The notes: generated from the letters alone by a model not told the origin. 27,422 nucleotides of DNA from Pseudomonadota bacterium (GCA_023386865.1 JAEWIV010000193.1:1-27422), one strand, 5' to 3'; positions 12,452 to 19,369 are shown, counted from the first letter of the stretch. Numbers and translations are program-made.

Positions 12452-12655
12452 CTAGCCGCCGTTCCATGTCGCGCCATTGCTGGTCGTGCGGTCGCGTCCT
12501 CTCGCGAGAGGCCGCCGAGCATCGCGCAGCAAGCCGAGGATGGCGCGCGCATCGTCGGACGTGATCTCGACGAGCGTGCCGCATTCGCGCGAGCGCTTGA
12601 GAGAATGTTCGAGCGATTGGATGAGCCGATTGAGTCGACGCGTGGTCGTCGTCAC
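12452..12655 (-). CDS. Hypothetical phage protein, 67 aa
   Basis: 67 residues from GTG 12655, which overlaps the TGA of the preceding gene (GTGA). Predicted helices LNRLIQSLEHSLKRSREC and SDDARAILGLLRDAR. Unrecognised; the layout resembles small helix-rich phage accessory proteins. Last clear gene of the leftward operon. Confidence 0.6.
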   Translation of the reverse strand: MTTTTRRLNRLIQSLEHSLKRSRECGTLVEITSDDARAILGLLRDARRPLARGRDRTTSNGATWNGG

Positions 12656-12894
12656 CGAATGCCGCCGGTGTCCTGCGAAGGCGGCGGAGGATTGGCTGGC
12701 GTCGCATCCTTCCAGAGCACGGCGCGCACGGCGCAATCCTTCGCTTCGAGCAGCTTGCGCAGCGCGACGGTGCGCTCGGGGTTGCGCGGCAGCGTGTCGA
12801 CGATGGTCTCCGCCAGCTCGCCGAACGGCCGCGAGAGTTGCGCCAGGTGCTCGGGCAGGTGGGCGTGGGCGAAGAACTGGAGCAGCGGTTCCAT
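12652..12894 (-). CDS. Conserved phage protein, 80 aa
   Basis: 80 residues. LLQFFAHAHLPEHLAQLSRP, FGELAETIVDTLPRNPERTV and ALRKLLEAKDCAVRAVL follow a pattern I have seen in many actinobacterial and proteobacterial phage genomes, where the protein has no assigned function. Starts 9 nt after the 66-aa gene. Confidence 0.7.
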   Translation of the reverse strand: MEPLLQFFAHAHLPEHLAQLSRPFGELAETIVDTLPRNPERTVALRKLLEAKDCAVRAVLWKDATPANPPPPSQDTGGIR

Positions 12895-12903
12895 CGTTGA
12901 TTC

Positions 12904-13104
12904 TCATCGGCCGGTGAAGGATGAGGCGAACGCGAGCTCGCCGTCGAAGTCCGTGATCGCCTCGCCGTTCTTGAACGCGTCGTGGATGGCGCGGATCTGA
13001 TCGTCGGTGAGCGGCGTGCTGAACGTGACGACGACGGTGCACTCGTTGTCAGCATCGCGGGCAACGCCGGTCACGCGCGGGAAGTCATCGTCTGGCAACG
13101 TCAT
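12904..13104 (-). CDS. Hypothetical phage protein, 66 aa
   Basis: 66 residues, acidic (DDDFPRV, ITDFDGEL), containing VVVTFSTPLTDDQIRAIHDA. The ATG overlaps the HNH stop (ATGA). Unrecognised. Confidence 0.55.
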   Translation of the reverse strand: MTLPDDDFPRVTGVARDADNECTVVVTFSTPLTDDQIRAIHDAFKNGEAITDFDGELAFASSFTGR

Positions 13105-13436
13105 CGTGTTGGTCCTGCGAATGACGAGGTGCGCGCCGTCTTGCTCGAATGGTGCGAGCGGCAGAACGGCTGTAGGTTCGACCATACGAGGCGAAGGTCG
13201 GGCCGCTTGCGGATGTCGATCTTGTGGTCGACGTCGTGCGTCGGCCGACCGCAGCCAGGCTTGCAGCAGTAGGGATGGGCGACGATGAAGCGAGCGCGCA
13301 GCGCGCGCCAGGCATGGTCGTAGCCGCGCTCGGTGGCGTTGGGCCGGCGCCGATCGAGGATGGCTTTGCGCTCGCGCTCGGCTTGGGCGCGTGGCTTGAG
13401 CCAGGGCGGGCGATGGATCGGCGGGCGTGCGGGCAC
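13101..13436 (-). CDS. HNH endonuclease (packaging-type)
   Basis: 111 residues from GTG 13436. RGYDHAWRALRARFIVAHPY, then CCKPGCG (57-63), DVDHKID with Asp70-His71, NLQPFC with Asn87, and C-x2-H (92-95) then HSSKT: the canonical phage HNH domain. In many phages such a gene stands directly before the terminase and the nuclease helps DNA packaging (as with HK97 gp74). Here the terminase small subunit is ~10 kb away on the same strand, separated by the plus-strand island. Confidence 0.9.
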   Translation of the reverse strand: MPARPPIHRPPWLKPRAQAERERKAILDRRRPNATERGYDHAWRALRARFIVAHPYCCKPGCGRPTHDVDHKIDIRKRPDLRLVWSNLQPFCRSHHSSKTARTSSFAGPTR

Positions 13437-13472
13437 GGAAGGTGACTAATGATTCCCCAGGTGGAGAGCTGG

Positions 13473-13640
13473 TCACAGCAGGTGATCGATCCGCTGGGGC
13501 GGCGGGTGCATGTCGTAGACCTCGATGCGGGTGATCTCGCCGCGTTCAATGCGCGCGTTGAACGCTGCGATCTCGATGTCGCGGCTCGCCTCGGTGGTGT
13601 GCCACGTGTGCATCACGAGCTGACGGCCGCGGTACGCCAT
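13473..13640 (-). CDS. Hypothetical phage protein, 55 aa
   Basis: 55 residues from ATG 13640, preceded by GGGAG at 5-6 nt. The sequence ASRDIEIAAFNARIERGEIT and IEVYDMHP suggests a helix followed by a strand. Unrecognised. A longer upstream extension is open but lacks a ribosome binding site. Confidence 0.5.
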   Translation of the reverse strand: MAYRGRQLVMHTWHTTEASRDIEIAAFNARIERGEITRIEVYDMHPPPQRIDHLL

Positions 13641-13826
13641 GATCTCCCAGCGCCGTGTCGCGTGGCGAAGGTGCCGGGCCTCGGGGGGGATGTGTGGTGA
13701 GAGGGGGCATCGGTGAGGCCCGGCGAAGGCAACCTCGGTGGGGAGATACCGACCCAACACGCAAACGTCGGACCGTACCGAATTGATGGGCCAACTATCG
13801 CAGCGCCGTCGACGTGAAATCCAAAG

Positions 13827-13835
13827 TTATCCACA
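13827..13835 (+). promoter_or_regulatory. Single consensus DnaA box (TTATCCACA)
   Basis: Perfect 9-mer in a 265-bp gap. I see no cluster of further boxes or AT-rich unwinding element, so an origin is not supported. Confidence 0.35.
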
Positions 13836-13905
13836 TGGCGTGAAGCATTGTCACGGCTGGGGTGTTGGCCGCTTGTGGGCCGCAGTCAGGCGAAAGGTAG
13901 GCAAG

Positions 13906-14028
13906 ATGGACAGGCCGACACCGGCTCGTTTCACGCGATGGCTGCTGGCGTTCGTCGTTGCCCTGCTGATCCTGAGCATCGGCGTGGGGCTTTCGTTGGT
14001 GGCGCTGCGCTACGGCGTGGGCCGATGA
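13906..14028 (+). CDS. Possible 40-aa membrane peptide
   Basis: MDRPTPARFTRWLLAFVVAL... a basic start then one long hydrophobic helix (~13-35). AAGGTAGG lies 5-6 nt before the ATG. It is on the plus strand inside a minus-strand operon and its end overlaps the end of the 63-aa minus gene, so its reality is uncertain. Confidence 0.35.
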   Translation: MDRPTPARFTRWLLAFVVALLILSIGVGLSLVALRYGVGR

Positions 14029-14201
14029 TTGCGATCACGCTGAACCTGCCGGCGCAGCTCGACGATCTCTTTCCGAGACCGCATCCGCCGAATCGCCTCG
14101 ATCGGCGCTCGATGCTTGCGCGCCAGATAGCGGTCCGAAAGGTCCGTGAAGGCCAGGTCGTAGAGCAGTTGGCCGATGGGCGTCTTGCCGTAGGCGATCA
14201 T
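14010..14201 (-). CDS. Hypothetical phage protein, 63 aa
   Basis: MIAYGKTPIGQLLYDLAFTD then a basic helical stretch (HRAPIEAIRRMRSRKEIVEL) that could form a helix-turn-helix. The ATG overlaps the stop of the 243-aa gene (ATGA). Unrecognised. Confidence 0.6.
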   Translation of the reverse strand: MIAYGKTPIGQLLYDLAFTDLSDRYLARKHRAPIEAIRRMRSRKEIVELRRQVQRDRNHRPTP

Positions 14202-14929
14202 GCGCCGCTCGCTCGGGTGTCTTCGATGCTGGGCCGCAGCCAGCCGCGCAGCTTAGCCCACAGATCGAGGCCGCGGCGGTAGACCTCGATGGCAGTGCCT
14301 CGGCGCAGTCGGTGGGCGCGTTCGACTTCGACCAGCGTGCGCGGCTCCGACAGGATCTCGATGACGACGGTCCGGTTGATGCGCTTGGCCCGGGCCTCGC
14401 TGACCCATTCGAGCCAGGTCTGCTCGAGGTGGGCATAGTGATCGAACAGCGCGACCGTTCCGCCGGCGCCGACGCCCGCGCCGATGCGATCGAGCCGCAG
14501 GCCTTGAGCAGCCAGGCCGAACGTGCGGGCGGTCCACATGGCGTGCATTTCGCTCTCGGCTTGGCGCTGCATGGCGTCGAGGTTGTTGTGGCGCCAGGCC
14601 TCCGATTGCCGAACCCGCGTGATGTTGCGGCGGGCCTTGCGCTTGGCCTCGGGGTCGTCGACGGCGACCTCGACCGTCGGCGAGTGACGAGCCTGAACAA
14701 GATCAGGATCAGACAGCCTCGATCGCCTGCGATGGCTCTCGGCGATCTGCGCGCGTCGCATGTGCCAAAGCACGCGCTGTCGAGCGACGTCGGCTGCTTG
14801 CTCGGTGGTGAAGGTGCCAGCGTAGGAGGGGATGGGGCCTGCTGCGGCGAGGGCGTCGCGTAGGTCGCGAGGTGGCCGCTTCGGCTTCTGTCCTGTTGGC
14901 CTCTTGGCGGTGTTTCGACGCTTCGCCAT
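14198..14929 (-). CDS. Hypothetical phage protein, 243 aa
   Basis: 243 residues, highly charged, mostly helical. A basic N terminus (MAKRRNTAKRPTGQKPKRPP) precedes a region with repeated Arg/Ala helices. The central MHAMWTARTFGLAAQGLRLD and RINRTVVIEILSEPRTLVEV are not assignable by me. The first gene after a 113-bp gap, it may have its own promoter. A role in replication or packaging is a guess. Confidence 0.65.
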   Translation of the reverse strand: MAKRRNTAKRPTGQKPKRPPRDLRDALAAAGPIPSYAGTFTTEQAADVARQRVLWHMRRAQIAESHRRRSRLSDPDLVQARHSPTVEVAVDDPEAKRKARRNITRVRQSEAWRHNNLDAMQRQAESEMHAMWTARTFGLAAQGLRLDRIGAGVGAGGTVALFDHYAHLEQTWLEWVSEARAKRINRTVVIEILSEPRTLVEVERAHRLRRGTAIEVYRRGLDLWAKLRGWLRPSIEDTRASGA

Positions 14930-15042
14930 GGGACCTACGACGAAGGACGATAGCGCGCGCGCGGGGTCAAAGGGAATGTATGAGATTCTGACTCATTGCA
15001 TGATTGCATGATGTGTCCACTTTTTTTGGCTAAGCCTTGGAT
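14930..15042. other. Short gap with direct repeat
   Basis: Contains TTGCATGA repeated at once (about 14995-15011) and a T7 run. No operator copy is present, unlike the other promoter-bearing gaps. Confidence 0.35.
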
Positions 15043-15459
15043 CTATCGCGATGTGCGCCGCAACATCGGCCCGGAGATCATGCGGAGATCGGCACGATCT
15101 CTGGCCGAAGTCAGGCGCTTGCGGGCCTTCGCCAGCTCGATCGAGGCCCGCCTGTTGATAAGATATTCACATCTTGTGGATGGGTTCCCCGGCGCGGCCA
15201 TAGTTATCACCTGAATTTTTTCGAGGGCGATGAGCTTCTTGCGAACGGAACGCCAACGCCTCACGTCGACTCGGATGCGCCGGGCAATGGTCGCGGCGTC
15301 GTCGAGGACCGGACCGCCGTTGCTGTAGATCATCGCCAGCAACTCGAAGTAGCAGCAGCGCTCGATTTCGTTCAGCCCTTGTGTGCCTTCGATCCAGTCC
15401 GCGATGTAGAAGCGGAAATACCGAAGGCCGCTGGCGCCGAAGCGCATCGTCGTGGTCAT
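15043..15459 (-). CDS. DUF1376 family phage protein (short form)
   Basis: 138 residues. RYFRFYIADWIEGTQGLNEI, ERCCYFELLAMIYSNGGPV and IARRIRVDVRRWRSVRKKLI match the N-terminal DUF1376 (YdaU-like) domain, a winged-helix-type domain found in phage replication-initiation proteins. Longer members usually carry an extra C-terminal part; here the protein ends soon after the domain with a basic tail. The ATG overlaps the stop of the RuvC-like gene. Confidence 0.8.
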   Translation of the reverse strand: MTTTMRFGASGLRYFRFYIADWIEGTQGLNEIERCCYFELLAMIYSNGGPVLDDAATIARRIRVDVRRWRSVRKKLIALEKIQVITMAAPGNPSTRCEYLINRRASIELAKARKRLTSARDRADLRMISGPMLRRTSR

Positions 15460-15953
15460 GGCATCGTCACTCCCACGTGGTTGAACGCGGCGATCGCGAC
15501 GCCGCAGGCATCGGCTTGGTGGTCATCGGCCGGCAGCCAGCCGCGGTTGACCGCAGCGGCGAGCATCTGTTGCTTTTTGGCCCACTGCGTGCCGGTGAGT
15601 GCGACCTTGGCCGTCGACACGGCGACCTCGATGCAGCGAACGCGGCGACGCGCGGCGACCAGCTCGGCGACCGTGGCGAGCCCGGTGAGGTAGCGAACGG
15701 TGTTAGCGTTCGTCGACACTTGCCAGGATTTGCCGTCAATCGGTGTCAGCGGGGCCTCGAACGCCAGCAGCTCGGGCCGGATCGCCTGCACCATGCCGTC
15801 GAGCCATTCGTCGAGGGCGTGGAACTTCGGGCCGAAGTTGTCCGCCCATCTTGTGGTCGGCAACATGAACGTGCCGAGCCTGGGCTTGGATTTGGGCGAG
15901 CGGAAGTCAGCCCAGCCGACGTGCCGGGAGAGATCGAGCGCCAAGCACCTCAT
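15456..15953 (-). CDS. RuvC-like Holliday junction resolvase
   Basis: 165 residues from ATG 15953, which overlaps the previous stop. RNase H fold: MRCLALDLSRHVGWA with Asp7, LLAFEAPL with Glu66, a basic segment STAKVALTGTQWAKKQQM, and DDHQADACGVA with Asp144/Asp148. These are the four acidic metal-binding positions of RuvC-type resolvases, which cut four-way junctions so that replicated phage DNA can be packaged. A longer upstream extension is open but would overlap the previous gene. Confidence 0.8.
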   Translation of the reverse strand: MRCLALDLSRHVGWADFRSPKSKPRLGTFMLPTTRWADNFGPKFHALDEWLDGMVQAIRPELLAFEAPLTPIDGKSWQVSTNANTVRYLTGLATVAELVAARRRVRCIEVAVSTAKVALTGTQWAKKQQMLAAAVNRGWLPADDHQADACGVAIAAFNHVGVTMP

Positions 15954-16162
15954 GTGCGTCTCTTCGGTGACGCCGGCAGCTCGTCGATTGCAGTGAGTGT
16001 CGGCAACGGGCCGACTGGCGGCTTGAGCGATGGCGCGAGCGGCAGGAGATAGGCCCATACGGCGAGCCGCAGCGCGTCACGCTCGGTGATGCGGTGCGCC
16101 TTGGCGAAGCGCTTGAGCAGTCGCGCTTGCGCGTCCTCGATGGTGAACGTGACGCGCTTCAT
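15950..16162 (-). CDS. Small phage protein, possible ribbon-helix-helix, 70 aa
   Basis: 70 residues starting MKRVTFTIEDAQARLLKRFA: a strand with alternating polar residues followed by two helices, resembling ribbon-helix-helix DNA-binding proteins. Pro-rich C terminus. Not a confident family match. ATGA overlaps on both sides. Confidence 0.55.
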   Translation of the reverse strand: MKRVTFTIEDAQARLLKRFAKAHRITERDALRLAVWAYLLPLAPSLKPPVGPLPTLTAIDELPASPKRRT

Positions 16163-16371
16163 CGTGGCCGCTTCATCGGCTCTCGACCGTTGACGACGAC
16201 CGGCAGCGGTGGCCGGCGGCCGCTATCGGTGAGCAACGTGCGCAGAATGATCGTGGCACTCGATGGCCGGCCGGTCTCGATCAGGCGGATTGCTTCACCC
16301 AAGCTCTGCGCCTGGCCCTCGGTGAGACGCGGCCGGCGCACGCGAGGCCCAGGCGCAACGAACATCGTCAT
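16159..16371 (-). CDS. Hypothetical phage protein, 70 aa
   Basis: 70 residues. RRPRLTEGQAQSLGEAIRLI and SATIILRTLLTDSG form probable helices. Basic ends. Unrecognised. The start overlaps the stop of the membrane-protein gene. Confidence 0.55.
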   Translation of the reverse strand: MTMFVAPGPRVRRPRLTEGQAQSLGEAIRLIETGRPSSATIILRTLLTDSGRRPPLPVVVNGREPMKRPR

Positions 16372-16574
16372 GGCAACCTGCGTCGCTTGCGCCGCAACAT
16401 CGCGAAGCCGATCGCGCCCAGCACCAGGATGGTGAGCAAGGCGCTGCCCCATATCGGCGACAGGACCCACCACCATGACCAGTCGATGAAGCCGGTGAGC
16501 TTGAGGCCGATAAACAGAACGGCGAGCAGGCCGAAGAAACCGATGCCGCTGCTGGATGACGAATCGTTACTCAT
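16368..16574 (-). CDS. Small two-helix membrane protein, 68 aa
   Basis: 68 residues. A Ser-rich start, then GFFGLLAVLFIGLKLTGFI and ALLTILVLGAIGFAML helices joined by DWSWWWVLSPIW, and a basic tail RRKRRRLP. The LTGxIDWSWWWVLSP segment is common in small membrane proteins of phages and bacteria with unknown function. Inner-membrane location with the tail in the cytoplasm is likely. Confidence 0.75.
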   Translation of the reverse strand: MSNDSSSSSGIGFFGLLAVLFIGLKLTGFIDWSWWWVLSPIWGSALLTILVLGAIGFAMLRRKRRRLP

Positions 16575-16954
16575 GCGCGCCGCCAAATCTCGCCGTGCTT
16601 AGTGCGCAGGCCGCGATAGCCTTGCCGCAGTAGCGCGTTGCGCCAGGGCCCGACAGGCGTGTCTATCTCGACAGCCAGGCCGGCCGTCTCGAGCCCATCG
16701 CGCAGCCGCGTGAATGCGCCCGTCAGAGGTTGGCGAGCGCGCACGAGCACGACGCGCACGACGAGACCGCGCCGCGCCAGCATCGAGTCGTCGTGCCAGT
16801 CGTCCGCGTAGAAGCCCATAAGTAGGCCGGCCGCCGAGTTGGGCCTGATGATCTGCCAGCCATCGGCCTCGTAGATCTCGCGCGCGTAGGACGGGAAGTC
16901 GGCGGCAGCGGCCACAGCGCCGAGCAGCTGGGCCAGCACCAGGGCGGGGTTCAT
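16571..16954 (-). CDS. Hypothetical phage protein, 127 aa
   Basis: 127 residues. Contains REIYEADGWQIIRPNS, GFYADDWHDDSMLARRGLVV and GPWRNALLRQGYRGL. Mixed alpha/beta composition. I do not recognise it. ATGA overlaps with both neighbours. Confidence 0.6.
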   Translation of the reverse strand: MNPALVLAQLLGAVAAAADFPSYAREIYEADGWQIIRPNSAAGLLMGFYADDWHDDSMLARRGLVVRVVLVRARQPLTGAFTRLRDGLETAGLAVEIDTPVGPWRNALLRQGYRGLRTKHGEIWRRA

Positions 16955-17148
16955 CGCGGCACCTTGCGAATTTGCACGACACGCGGAGTGACCGTCATAC
17001 GCGCGATGGCGGCGTCGGCCTCGGCCTTCGTTTTGAAAAACGGCATGGTGGAGTTGATCGTTTTCCATGCGCCCTTGATGCCGTAGCCGAGCAGGCGGCC
17101 GTCATAGCTGTGCTGCGCAACGGCCTCGTATTTCCAGGGGCGGCGCAT
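16951..17148 (-). CDS. Hypothetical phage protein, 65 aa
   Basis: 65 residues. MRRPWKYEAVAQHSYDGRLL then a FFKTKAEADAAIARM segment typical of small strand-helix domains with a modified-residue-like loop. Basic overall. Unrecognised. TGATG overlap with the previous gene. Confidence 0.6.
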   Translation of the reverse strand: MRRPWKYEAVAQHSYDGRLLGYGIKGAWKTINSTMPFFKTKAEADAAIARMTVTPRVVQIRKVPR

Positions 17149-17321
17149 CAGCCGGACCTCACGGGCAGGCAGCGGCGCAGCTCGGCGGCGACCAGCGCCT
17201 CGCGGATGATTTCGAGCGTGCCGATGGCTTCGTCGCTGCGGTCGCGCTTCACATCCATGATGTATGTGCGGGCCGCGCGCAGCGCGTCGACTATCAGCGT
17301 CTCGGGGTCTCGCTTGTTCAT
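17148..17321 (-). CDS. Hypothetical phage protein, 57 aa
   Basis: 57 residues, helical (TLIVDALRAARTYIMDVKRD, AIGTLEIIREALVAAELRRC). Unrecognised. The ATG overlaps the previous stop. Confidence 0.6.
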   Translation of the reverse strand: MNKRDPETLIVDALRAARTYIMDVKRDRSDEAIGTLEIIREALVAAELRRCLPVRSG

Positions 17322-17515
17322 CTGTCCCGGTAGGCGCCGTCGGCTTTGTAGCAAGCAGCGCAGTAGATGATGTGGGAGCCGTCACGTCGCAATCCGACGC
17401 GACGCCAGTTGAGCGGCAGCTGAACGACGTCGGGCTCGTCGACGACCAGGCGCTCGCGCGTGCCGCAGCCTGCGCACTCGACGAGGCGAGGAGGCGCAGG
17501 AGGCGGAGTGTTCAT
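17318..17515 (-). CDS. Small zinc-ribbon phage protein, 65 aa
   Basis: 65 residues with CAGC near the N terminus and YCAACY near the C terminus: two CxxC knuckles, the pattern of a single zinc ribbon. WRRVGLRRDGSHIIYC links them. Function unknown. Confidence 0.65.
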   Translation of the reverse strand: MNTPPPAPPRLVECAGCGTRERLVVDEPDVVQLPLNWRRVGLRRDGSHIIYCAACYKADGAYRDR

Positions 17516-17826
17516 CGGTCCTCGCGATGGCGCTGGTCGTCGTGCTCGAACTTCTCGAACGGCAGCTCTGTGATCGGCACGCGCTTGCCGAGTGGCGCGA
17601 AGCCCGAGCAGACGAACAGCGGCGGCGCGCCGGCCTGGAACAGGTCGAGGCAGCCATCGCACAACACGGCAACGGCACCGTCGCTGGGCAAGCCGCAGAC
17701 GATGCAGCCCCAGCCGGTGCCCGGGACAGGCGCTCGCTGGCCGAGCATCAGAACATTGGTCACGCCGACGCGCGTCTCACAGATGCAGCAGGGCCCGAGA
17801 TCGGGCTTGTCGTCGTCGTCGCTCAT
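17512..17826 (-). CDS. Cysteine-rich zinc-binding phage protein, 104 aa
   Basis: 104 residues with CCIC (13-16), CIVC (41-44) and CDGC (56-59), probably two zinc sites. RAPVPGTGWGCIVCGLPSDG, AVAVLCDGC is a pattern found in other alphaproteobacterial phages. Role unknown. Confidence 0.7.
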   Translation of the reverse strand: MSDDDDKPDLGPCCICETRVGVTNVLMLGQRAPVPGTGWGCIVCGLPSDGAVAVLCDGCLDLFQAGAPPLFVCSGFAPLGKRVPITELPFEKFEHDDQRHREDR

Positions 17827-17864
17827 CGGTGGCTCACCGCAAATCGGGTCGGAGTGACAATGTC

Positions 17865-18401
17865 CTAGTCGCGCAGCGTCTCGCGCAGCGCCGCTTGGCC
17901 TCGATCGTGTCCAGCGCGCCAGGTCTCATAGAGCTGCGTGCCGGGCGTGTGCGGGTTCTCGTCGATGGGATCGCCGCGGCGGCCGGCGAGCTCGCCAGCC
18001 ATCGAGGCCGTCGTTTCGTCGTCGCGCTTGACCGGCTCGAACAGGCTCAGCTGGGTGGCGAGCGGCGATTGCATGACGCGCAGCACCAGGCCCATGTCGT
18101 CATAGTCCTGGGCGACCGTGAGGTGATCGAGCTTGTGCTTAGCCCGAGCCTCCTTGATGGCGTCGATGTTGCAGCCGTCTTCCTTTGCGGCGGCATAGAT
18201 TGCGCGCAATTCACCTCTGCGTGATTTCGCCTGTTCGTTGGCCCGCTGATAAATGACGTCGGCGTGTTCGATCTTTGAGAGCCAACGGGCGTAGATCTCT
18301 TCCTTGTCCCGACCGCCGAGGCGGCCCGAGTTGTGGCCGACGCCGTTGCTGCCGTTGGCCTTGGACTTGCTCTTTCGCTTCGCTTTGGCGCGCTCGGCCA
18401 T
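17865..18401 (-). CDS. Phage protein with a C-terminal RMF-like segment, 178 aa
   Basis: 178 residues. Lys/Ser-rich basic start (AKAKRKSKSKANGSNGVGHN), a helical coiled-coil-like middle (about 30-105), and a C-terminal segment AGELAGRRGDPIDENPHT followed by YETWRAGHDRGQAAL. The spacing of Gly, Pro, Trp and the GHDRG end resembles ribosome modulation factor, which dimerises ribosomes in resting cells; the similarity is weak and the CPY core is changed to NPH. First gene after the Cro-like gene. Confidence 0.6.
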   Translation of the reverse strand: MAERAKAKRKSKSKANGSNGVGHNSGRLGGRDKEEIYARWLSKIEHADVIYQRANEQAKSRRGELRAIYAAAKEDGCNIDAIKEARAKHKLDHLTVAQDYDDMGLVLRVMQSPLATQLSLFEPVKRDDETTASMAGELAGRRGDPIDENPHTPGTQLYETWRAGHDRGQAALRETLRD

Positions 18402-18432
18402 GGGGAAGGCTCCGATGGTGTGGGGCCGGCGA

Positions 18433-18684
18433 TCAGCCCGTCAGCCAGTCGAGGGGAGGGGCGCAGCGGTGCGTTTGCATGAGCTTGAAGACGGCGCCGC
18501 GCATGGCGGGGGCGATCCCGCGACGTTTCCAGTTGTTGAGAACTTGCGGAGCGACCTTGAGCGCCTTGGCGAGATCGACGTCGCGCCCATCGAAATGCTC
18601 CGCGAGGATTTCGAGGTGTTTCGCGTCACGATGCCGGCGGGGTTTCGAGCCGCCGTTTGCACGCTTTGATTTGGTCGGACTCAT
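18433..18684 (-). CDS. Cro/YdaS-like helix-turn-helix regulator
   Basis: 83 residues. VDLAKALKVAPQVLNNWKRR is a helix-turn-helix, and GIAPAMRGAVFKLMQTHRCA with PPLDWL is the usual C-terminal end of YdaS/Cro-like antitoxin-repressors of lambdoid prophages. It diverges from the XRE repressor gene across three operators, exactly as cro does from cI. A predicted promoter ends just before its ATG, giving a very short leader. It is expected to start the lytic leftward operon and to repress the divergent repressor gene. Confidence 0.8.
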   Translation of the reverse strand: MSPTKSKRANGGSKPRRHRDAKHLEILAEHFDGRDVDLAKALKVAPQVLNNWKRRGIAPAMRGAVFKLMQTHRCAPPLDWLTG

Positions 18685-18692
18685 GGGCCGGG

Positions 18693-18720
18693 AGGGTACA
18701 CGCTAAGTGTTGCGTGTCAA
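18693..18720 (-). promoter_or_regulatory. Predicted leftward early promoter (cro operon)
   Basis: On the minus strand TTGACA (18720-18715), a 16-bp spacer and TACCCT (18698-18693). One operator covers the spacer and the -10 edge; a second overlaps the -35. Confidence 0.55.
18697..18711. promoter_or_regulatory. Near-consensus operator (TACAC-GCTAA-GTGTT)
   Basis: One mismatch at the last position. Lies within the leftward promoter. Confidence 0.65.
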
Positions 18721-18731
18721 CGGTATGTGTA
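18717..18731. promoter_or_regulatory. Predicted repressor operator (TCAAC-GGTAT-GTGTA)
   Basis: Exact consensus match, centred 20 bp from the preceding site (about two helical turns), which favours cooperative binding. Confidence 0.8.
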
Positions 18732-18757
18732 TCCCAGCTGTGGAGCAACCCGCTAGA

Positions 18758-18772
18758 TAAACAGAGCGTTTA
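18758..18772. promoter_or_regulatory. Predicted repressor operator (TAAAC-AGAGC-GTTTA)
   Basis: Exact and perfectly symmetric. It overlaps TTTACT (18769-18774), a possible -35 of the repressor gene's own weak promoter (TAAACG at 18791-18796), implying autoregulation. Confidence 0.8.
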
Positions 18773-18814
18773 CTGGTAGTGTGGATGGCCTAAACGTAGC
18801 GGGGCATCTTTTCC

Positions 18815-19102
18815 ATGAGACAGAAGCGAGATATGCGGAAATTGGCAGCCCAAGGCCAGAGATTGATCTTGACACGGGAAGCTCTCGACGAAGGCCAGGC
18901 CTCGATCGCCCGCTACCTCGAGATCACGCCGCAGCGCCTAAATAACTATGAGCGCGGCATTAGACCGCTCGATATCGACCTGGCGGACAGGCTGGTGGAC
19001 CGCTGGAAGGTGACGCTCGACTGGCTCTATCGGGGCGACGACAGTGGATTGCCCAAACGAGTTGTTGACGCAATCGAGCGGCGAAAATCCCTCAAAAGGT
19101 AA
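18815..19102 (+). CDS. Phage repressor, short XRE-family (CI-like role)
   Basis: 95 residues. GQRLILTREALDEGQASIAR, YLEITPQRLNNYERGIRPLD is an XRE helix-turn-helix, followed by IDLADRLVDRWKVTLDWLYR, the usual end of this domain. No LexA-like S24 peptidase domain follows, so RecA-stimulated self-cleavage cannot be the induction route. Divergent from a Cro-like gene with three operators between. It is the best candidate to bind the 15-bp operator across the whole prophage; direct proof is not possible from sequence. Confidence 0.8.
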   Translation: MRQKRDMRKLAAQGQRLILTREALDEGQASIARYLEITPQRLNNYERGIRPLDIDLADRLVDRWKVTLDWLYRGDDSGLPKRVVDAIERRKSLKR

Positions 19103-19148
19103 GTGTACACATCAGCTTACGATCTGCTTACACAGGATGCCTGTAATC
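19103..19148. other. Degenerate operator-like half sites
   Basis: TACAC occurs at 19106 and 19129 without a matching GTKTA 10 bases on. They may be weak half sites extending the operator cluster at 19149-19197. Confidence 0.3.
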
Positions 19149-19163
19149 TACACTTGTTGTTTA
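19149..19163. promoter_or_regulatory. Predicted repressor operator (TACAC-TTGTT-GTTTA)
   Basis: Exact consensus match upstream of the rightward early operon. Confidence 0.8.
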
Positions 19164-19173
19164 TAAGTCGCTA

Positions 19174-19201
19174 TTGATCGCATCCACATATCGTGTACAT
19201 T
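19174..19201 (+). promoter_or_regulatory. Predicted rightward early promoter
   Basis: TTGATC (19174-19179), 16-bp spacer, TACATT (19196-19201). The operator at 19183 fills the spacer. Confidence 0.45.
19183..19197. promoter_or_regulatory. Predicted repressor operator (TCCAC-ATATC-GTGTA)
   Basis: Exact consensus match, centred 34 bp from the site at 19149. Confidence 0.8.
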
Positions 19202-19225
19202 GCGTCTCCTGAACGGGAGCACGCA

Positions 19226-19369
19226 ATGGCACGAATTGATTGGGATGCAATTGTTGCGCGCGCCGCCCTGGCTCGCGAGCCCGACGATTTCAGTCGGGTG
19301 TGGGCGGCCTGCTTGGCGTTCGGCGCCGGCTTTGTGTTTGGCTTCGCCATCGGCTGGTGCACGCTGTGA
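19226..19369 (+). CDS. Small membrane protein, 47 aa
   Basis: MARIDWDAIVARAALAREPD then DFSRVWAACLAFGAGFVFGF AIGWCTL: an amphipathic start and one Gly/Phe-rich transmembrane helix. GGGAG lies 7-8 nt before the ATG. It is the first gene of the rightward early operon, and the next gene's GTG overlaps its stop (GTGA). Function unknown. Confidence 0.65.
   Translation: MARIDWDAIVARAALAREPDDFSRVWAACLAFGAGFVFGFAIGWCTL

Noticed and set aside
12420..12467. 15-codon minus-strand ORF overlapping the end of the 67-aa gene
   Set aside because: Too short to support; it has an overlap-type start but no ribosome binding site of its own.
13827..13835. Consensus DnaA box as a replication origin
   Set aside because: A single box without neighbours or an AT-rich unwinding region is not enough for an origin.
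14930..14942. GGACCTAC resembling the island leader
   Set aside because: It is in the wrong orientation relative to the adjacent minus-strand gene and lacks the CCA-ATG end, so it is probably chance.
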